Positions 57,771-64,000 of a DNA stretch of 64,000 nt are shown piece by piece. The stretch is from positions 25,738,853-25,802,852 of the forward strand of contig CM067345.1 of the NCBI GenBank assembly GCA_034190875.2, written 5' to 3'. The notes below the pieces were generated by a model, which saw nothing but the letters and a program-made list of their open reading frames with translations, made no database searches and was not told the DNA's origin. Position 1 is the first letter of the stretch. Each line of letters begins with the position of its first letter. The position numbers and the translations under genes were made by a program. Source of the stretch: Urechis unicinctus (taxonomy: Eukaryota; Annelida; Polychaeta; Xenopneusta; Urechidae).

Positions 57771-57776
57771 AATAAA
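57771..57776 (+). terminator. Candidate polyadenylation signal of USP16/45
   Basis: AATAAA, 1.03 kb past the stop codon at 56741. The region between has no other gene. Confidence 0.5.
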
Positions 57777-57813
57777 GTTATGATTCAGCCTAATTGGTTC
57801 TTTGCTTGATCTA

Positions 57814-57819
57814 TTTATT
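57814..57819 (-). terminator. Candidate polyadenylation signal of CCT2
   Basis: TTTATT on the plus strand is AATAAA on the minus strand, about 600 bp past the CCT2 stop. It lies 38 bp from the USP16/45 signal on the other strand. A closer, weaker signal may be used instead. Confidence 0.4.
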
Positions 57820-58424
57820 CCACTGGATGGAAGTTTTATCCATTGCATTTTTTACTACTAGCAAAAGGCACTACATGGTACCATACTTGTATAAATAACA
57901 AATCAATCATAGGATGTATGAATTAAATATTTGATCTTCACACACAAGGATTTCCACTAGAGTTATAGATGGACAAAGTGAGAACAAAATGACATAAGCA
58001 CAATTATCACACTAGAGGCCAGGGTGAGGTGCCTTCACACAGTAACATGACCACTCAATTAGCATGGTATCAAGGACCACTTCACTATGAATGACTTAAT
58101 ACATGATGGTGGGTACCATAATCTGCTTGGTAGAAGAAGTCACCCTGGCAGGGCAGAGACTGGTACATCCATGAAAGGCAGGGCTGCAAACCACCAAACA
58201 TCATATCAGCACATTCCCACATACTCAAAATACATCTTTATCTTGCTGATCTCACATCAAATTTGACATAGTATTCTAATTCATCAAGGTGATGGATAAA
58301 AAGAAATCTGGTGAGCAAACAATATCCCAGAACTGTCACCCACTTAAGACATTGGTTTTCACCATGCTTAACCCTGAACATAATATACAAAACTTGATAT
58401 AATCTTCTTTCACCTGTTAGAAGA

Positions 58425-61400
58425 CTACATGCAGCGGTCAGGCATACGTTGTCTGGGTGCTGCCTTGATGATGTTGTCCACCCTAAGGATCATCTCGGCA
58501 GCCTCCGCAGCACTCAGTAACACCTGCTGCTTCACACGGAACGACTCTGTGATGCCCAGCTTTGTCATGTCCCCGATGCAGCCCTGATCCATGTCTAATA
58601 AACAGAGACAGCAATCACCAAGCTGACATGACCAGGATATATTGACTTGGGCAGGATACATCAATGCGATCAGGATGTTAAGGACATGGGTGAAACCTGC
58701 TGACATATCGGGTGAATTATAGGTAGAGTAATGTATTTCTCTCACCAAGTCCCATGGTGGCTTTGCCTTCTGTGTGAGCAGCTCTCAGCTGTGCTACCAG
58801 CTCAGTGCTATCATAACCAGCATTGTCAGCGATGATGGTGGGTAGCTGGGAGACAACACAACAATTGATCAACCTCTCCTCCTCACATGCCACTCATAAC
58901 TATATACAATGCTAGTTGATCAATCACATCAAGAATATAGACTTACTGATCTCAGTGCTTTGGCAAAAGATTCAATGGCTAGAGCTTCTTTGCCAGGAGT
59001 TTTGGCTGCAAGCTCAGAGACTGCATTGGCCATCAGCATTTCGGAGCAACCTGCAGCACGAAGGATTATATGTTGAAAACCTTTACAATAGGTAACAAGC
59101 TATAATATAGTATAGTATTCTAGTATTTAACATTACACATCGCAGCAACACATGCTTACAATTTTGATAAATCAGAACTATTTTCCTGACATAAATACTG
59201 AATGTGTAATTACTTTCAGCCAAATCTCTCATTCATGAGTGATAACACAGCCAGACACCCACCTCCACCACACACAGTGCGGGTCTCCTTGACGGTCTGA
59301 GCCATGACACAGAGGGCATCATGAAGTGATCTCTCTGCCTCGTCCAGGATCTGCTGAGTTGCACCACGCAGCACAATGGTACAGGCCTCTCCTAGTGCTA
59401 CACCTGTACAGACATGATCATAATAATAGGTTAATGATATTATCAGCACAAGTTAATCAAAGATAAACTTGATAGATGGATTTATACTATGACAGTTCCA
59501 AAGAACAAGTTTCAGAGACAGAACAGGAACTGAATTTACTTGAAACTATTAAAATTTTATATCCAAGATGTTATGAACACACAATAATGAAATACATCAA
59601 TCAATACCTCACTCAATCAGCCATAAACATTTACACAGATATTATAAACTTACCTGAGAATTTCAGAAGTCTGTCTTCTCCAATGATAATTTCCTCAATG
59701 AGATCACAGTGGCCTAACTTAATGTGTTCAGGGCTGTCAAATGTGGATGAGATCTCAGCTCCTGTTCACATCATACAAGCATCTCATGAATGAAAACGAT
59801 AGCCAGTTGTCTTGACGAAGTTTCCGTGGAGTCAACATAATGGGTTGATTCTGCACTTAGCTACGATCATGGAGGTACACTGAAGTATACTGGTTACTGT
59901 CAACAACTTTATATCACATATATCACAATTTGCTAAACAAAAAAAGGAATTACATCATATTGTACGGAAAACTAATCTTAATCGTCTTAGCAACTGGGGA
60001 CTGGAATGACAATCAACCGATAATGTAACATTTACATTATGAAGCAATCACCTGTCACAAGGGCCAGACGCTCCACACCCTCAAAGTCAGCATGCTCAAT
60101 GGCCATGACACCTGCATCGGCAAACAGCTGCTCAGGGTAGTTGTAGATCAGCTGTCTGAAACCCACCAGTTATATTTTAGGAGCTGCCATGTCACTTAGT
60201 ATTGTTTTGTCAAACTTATATAACAGAAATAAACTTAAATGACACCTGTGATGCCTACCTGTTGATGAAGACATTTATGTTGTTTTTGAGTATTTTCTCC
60301 ACCTTTTCTTTCATCTTCTCTTTCTCGGCCAACTCGAGTTCAGCCACCTTAGATACAGCATCGACACGTACTCGCGAACCAAATACCTGAAAAAATCACA
60401 CACAATACTTTATATGCCATGCATATTACCAATAGACAAATAGGCCCATTGATTCTATCAGCGAGTGGTTGGAGTAAACGTAGATGATCTTCATGGTCGT
60501 AATGTGGTTAAATAGGGGTAAATACCGCATGTAAGGAAGACAAGGTATTTGATTACCTTAATTTTGTCAGCATCCATAGGGGTGTTGGCTACAAGTATTT
60601 TGGCATTCTCGATTTTCTTGGGCTGATTTACACCTATCTTCTTGTTCAACAAAAACCCTGTAAAGACCAATACAGCAATATTGTAACTTCAGAGAAACCA
60701 AATGTATTGCAAAAGCGTGTTGGTGCCTCATGAAAAAAAACCCCCAAAACAGGATCATTCTACTTATTGGACAATAAATTACAACTATAACAATAAATCA
60801 ATAAATGCACACCTTCATCCAAATATGAATCCTGAAGACCACCTCCTAATTTCTTGATGATTTGAATGGCATCCAAGTTACCTTTTCCCTAAGTCAGCAC
60901 ATGAATAAATGGAAGTTTAACTGCAGGTCATGAATTCTATTGTTCATTTGCTAAACAATTCTGTGATGGTGGCAAATTGTACAGATAGGTTACCTTCAGT
61001 CTAAGCACAGCATCAACTGCTAATGTTGAGAATTGGTCTTTGTGCTGAGTGAGAATCTTGGAGCTAAGAGTAGTCCGGGCAATGTTCATGAGATCCTCAC
61101 GGAACTTAATAGGATCATTTCTGTCATACACACGAAATTTAGAAATAACTGACATAAATCATATTGATATAAAGGCTAACAGGTCACATGATATTTATTA
61201 AAAAAAGAAAGACCACCATAAAATTCTGATGAGAATTAGCAAGAATGTCTCTTTCAAAAAAGAAAAAGAAATTCATATTGGAACAACAGAAAAACAAACA
61301 TGTGGTCAAGGATATATATTAAGACTATCAAAAGTAAACCTTTGTAATATTAGGGTATTGCTGAAGAGAACTTACCCATGGTCTCTGGCTGCAGAAAACA

Positions 61401-63372
61401 GGGCAGCTTTGGCAGTAGCACTTGCTTTTCTCCATCCACCTATCACAGTCTGGGGGTGCATTTTTGAGCTGACCAAAGTCTCAGCTTCCTTTAAAAAACA
61501 AAAGCCAAATAATATTATTTTACTTTAAGGCATCTATGCATATTTAAATTGATTTCCACGGAAGCAAAAATGTATGTTGGGAGACAGGTTCTTTACCTTG
61601 AGAAGTTCACAAGCCAGCACAGTCACGGATGTGGTCCCATCACCCACCTCATCATCTTGAACCTTAGATATATCTGAAGAAAAAATACATGCTTGCAATG
61701 TTCATGACCCACTGTAACAGATGAATTAACACAAAATTTTTCATTGCTTTAAATACCTTTTCACTGCCTGACAATGTGAATGATACTCACTGACGAGAAC
61801 TTTAGCAGCAGGGTTATCTACACCAATCGACCTGAGAATGGTAGCACCATCATTTGTGACTTGCATGGTGGCATGTTTATCAGCAAACTGTAAGATCTTG
61901 TCCTACAGGCAGGCAATGGATATACATACCATGTAAGACAAACAGTTATTGCTGTAAACATCACTAGATATTATCAATTGGTTCAGGTAAAGTATAATTC
62001 TTCCATGAGATCACACACAAAGTTAGCATCAATAATTCTTAATGGTAATCTCACCATTCCCTTGGGGCCAAGTGTAGTTTTGACCAATTCACCAATAGCA
62101 ATAGCACCAACAAATGAGGACTGGAACATAATAAACAGTTTTTTTCTCAAATAAAATACAAATAAGTTATGGGGAGCATTGGAACATTTGCTTGTTAAAC
62201 AGAACATAGATGATGGTGCTTACCAGACGGGCAGTTTCCGATTTCTCCTCCTCAGCCCCGGCGCTGAGCACCTGTACAGGATTGAGTGACATTGCCTGCA
62301 ACAAGGGTTCATACATTAAGGCCATGGGAAGTGTGAAAACAATTTCTTCAACACGGCTTTGATTGGCTTTAAAGTTGGGCCAACTAAAACTACTCATGAT
62401 TTAAAGACTGGAGCAAACTTCATTTACATATTCTCATGAGTGAACTGTGCCATTTATCTGTGTTCAAATCTTCAACTGGACTGTCTCATCTTTTCAGGGG
62501 ATATTAATAAAATACAACAAGCAGTAACACTTTTCCAGGGGGACTGTTACAATATGAAAAAGGTTAGCAATAATCGAAGGTGAAGCTTCAGAGAAGGTAT
62601 CAGCAGTAATCAACCAATATAAAACTGGGCACTGGCTTCAAGTTCAAGCCCTACTGCCTGTTGACTAAATCAGTGATTGCTTTCAATAACTATGTACTTT
62701 AATTTCATATTTCAGCCACAAAGAAGTGGCTGGTTGTCAAATGGCGGTAAAACATACCATGTGACATCATTTTTTGGCACACACGTTAACAATGCAGAGG
62801 AATGTTATCAAATGTCGGGATTACTTTGAAGTAAAAGACAATTGGCCAGCAGGTAAATAACAGGAATGTGCAGGTGGCGAGCAATGGCAAGCAGGAATGC
62901 ATTCCATTTGATTTCCAAAATATGGAACATTTATGATGATTATAGATATTTGATCAATATATTTTGAATTGAGGACCCTAGTTAATCAAATTGATGAACG
63001 CGTCGGAACATGGCTGACGAGAATCAGGGCCACGAATAACCCTAACAAAATATCTGATATATTATACTTCCATTAGTACAAATGTATTTATATAAAACCC
63101 AATCAAAGAACAAGACCATAAAAAGATGCTTACGAGCAAGTCTTTACATGATACATATTGGGGAAATACATGGTTGCTAGACAGCAAGACAAACCTCATG
63201 CGGAACCAGGCAATTTGCAGTTTCCACTAGCACTATATTTTCAGCTGTCAGTGTCACAATCAAATACACTACACATTCTATCAGAGACACCTGGGAAATA
63301 TAACACAATCATATGGCATATGCACACACAACAGTTGCTTCAAAATAATAAAAATGTACTAATACACACCAT
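58425..63372 (-). CDS. CCT2: T-complex protein 1 subunit beta (CCT-beta)
   Basis: Sixteen coding exons, 533 aa (human 535): 63372-63370, 62295-62224, 62120-62055, 61902-61791, 61673-61597, 61488-61376, 61120-60994, 60888-60813, 60657-60557, 60386-60259, 60155-60052, 59761-59654, 59403-59263, 59050-58947, 58845-58746 and 58594-58425. It is one of eight paralogous subunits of the cytosolic TRiC/CCT chaperonin, which folds actin, tubulin and WD-repeat proteins with ATP. Group II chaperonin marks are [34 protein letters not shown] (nucleotide-binding site), [29 protein letters not shown] and the C-terminal [16 protein letters not shown]2 identity rests on subunit-specific runs such as [17 protein letters not shown]. 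The first coding exon is only the ATG. The exon sum is a multiple of three and no break is seen. A heat-shock element lies upstream. Confidence 0.96.
62296..63369. other. CCT2 intron 1
   Basis: A 1,074-bp intron between the ATG-only exon and the [10 protein letters not shown] exon. No repeat, RNA gene or other exon is recognised. Confidence 0.5.
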
Positions 63373-63407
63373 TTTGTAGCTGTTTTAGACAATTCTCACT
63401 TCGTTAC

Positions 63408-63425
63408 TTCGAGAAGAATCAAGAA
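63408..63425 (-). promoter_or_regulatory. Candidate heat-shock element in the CCT2 promoter
   Basis: TTCGAGAAGAATCAAGAA reads as alternating 5-bp HSF units (TTC, GAA, ATC for TTC, GAA); three of four are perfect. It lies about 35-55 bp upstream of the CCT2 ATG, so it may fall in the 5' UTR or core promoter. HSF control of chaperonin genes is known; its use here is inferred. Confidence 0.55.
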
Positions 63426-64000
63426 TCCACACGCTCTGACACAGCGTGCGGCTATTAGTTTCCGGTTAAAGCCCCGCACCGAAAACTGTGAGACAGCAGG
63501 TACCAGTCAACTGAATAAAATCCATAAATATATTTCTTTTAAATATGTTTTAAAGATTGGAAAAAGCGTACTGAACACAAAATTTCAGAATTTTTTTTGG
63601 TCACAAGGGATGACTCTTTTGTATTATTAAAGAAGATGAGACAAATTATGGTTCTTATTTGATTGGCTCCCCACCAAGGCGCATGGTGACGGTCCGTTCT
63701 AGTCAAGTAGCTCATATGAACGTTCAATCTGTTTGTGACAGCACCTGTGTCATTATATGCGGCACGTGTTTCCTTTTCCCTTATTACAAGCATTTCATCA
63801 TTGAACGGTTGTTATAATTCTGCGGCTGATGGTGGTCACTTAAACCATACATAAACAAAGGTCGGCCATTTGGTTCAATGAGGGCGTGCATAAGAATTTA
63901 TCCTAAGACCGATAGGATCCATTCACTATTACACATCAATTAACAAAAGAACGTCGCGGAAATGACACAGATAATTCATGATCTGAGGATATTCGGTAGA
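63426..64000. other. Upstream flank of CCT2
   Basis: No coding exon is recognised up to the window edge. An imperfect palindrome (CACACGCTCTGACACAGCGTG) sits at about 63428-63448 and is a possible promoter element. A divergent neighbour beyond the window cannot be excluded. Confidence 0.4.

Larger units (their letters stand above)
56742..58424. other. Convergent 3' regions of USP16/45 and CCT2
   Basis: Both genes point inwards. Apart from the two candidate polyadenylation signals near 57.8 kb I see no exon, RNA gene or repeat. Open frames are short and without domains. Confidence 0.5.

Overview
This is a eukaryotic nuclear window. Genes are intron-rich with ordinary GT-AG splicing, and the non-coding DNA is AT-rich with TA and CACT microsatellites, SINEs and DNA transposons. 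The gene set, plus retention of AP-4, a tRNA-headed SINE and repeats starting GGGTTTAACG, points to a lophotrochozoan animal, most likely a marine mollusc. The species is an inference; I cannot name it. I see no retroviral, LTR, Polinton or toxin-gene remains.

Layout: 1-4474 holds no gene I can recognise. A Golgi-type sulfotransferase (minus, about 10011-4475, five exons) carries a SINE and TA tracts in its introns. 10012-14300 is repeat-rich: a SINE with a 13-bp target duplication, a ~200-bp satellite and TA repeats. A 13-exon class-V PLP enzyme of the 'isopenicillin N epimerase-like' group (minus, 18868-14301) sits head-to-head with a two-exon AP-4 beta subunit gene (plus, 18963-20793); their start codons are 94 bp apart. 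NUP205 (minus, 38001-21366) follows as a complete 41-exon gene of 2,037 codons, with a hAT fragment in one intron and a second hAT about 160 bp upstream of its start. 38163-47551 is an accessory block: hAT, a 2.4-kb TIR element with a Tudor-like ORF, a MITE and a THAP fragment. USP16/45 (plus, 47552-56741, 18 exons, 985 aa) carries a third hAT and a higher-order hairpin repeat in its introns. CCT2 (minus, 63372-58425, 16 coding exons, 533 aa) ends the window.

The genes are housekeeping genes rather than one pathway: vesicle sorting (AP-4), nuclear pore inner ring (NUP205), histone/ribosome deubiquitination (USP16/45) and cytosolic folding (CCT2), plus a PLP enzyme and a sulfotransferase of unknown substrate. 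I joined exons by hand from splice sites and family conservation. For all five multi-exon models with a complete exon list the summed length is a multiple of three and every exon junction checked in NUP205 and the PLP enzyme keeps phase. The main curiosities are the bidirectional promoter, an AP-4 beta without its ear domain, the hairpin-bearing repeat in the USP intron, a CCT2 first coding exon that is only the ATG with a heat-shock element next to it, and several young transposon insertions.
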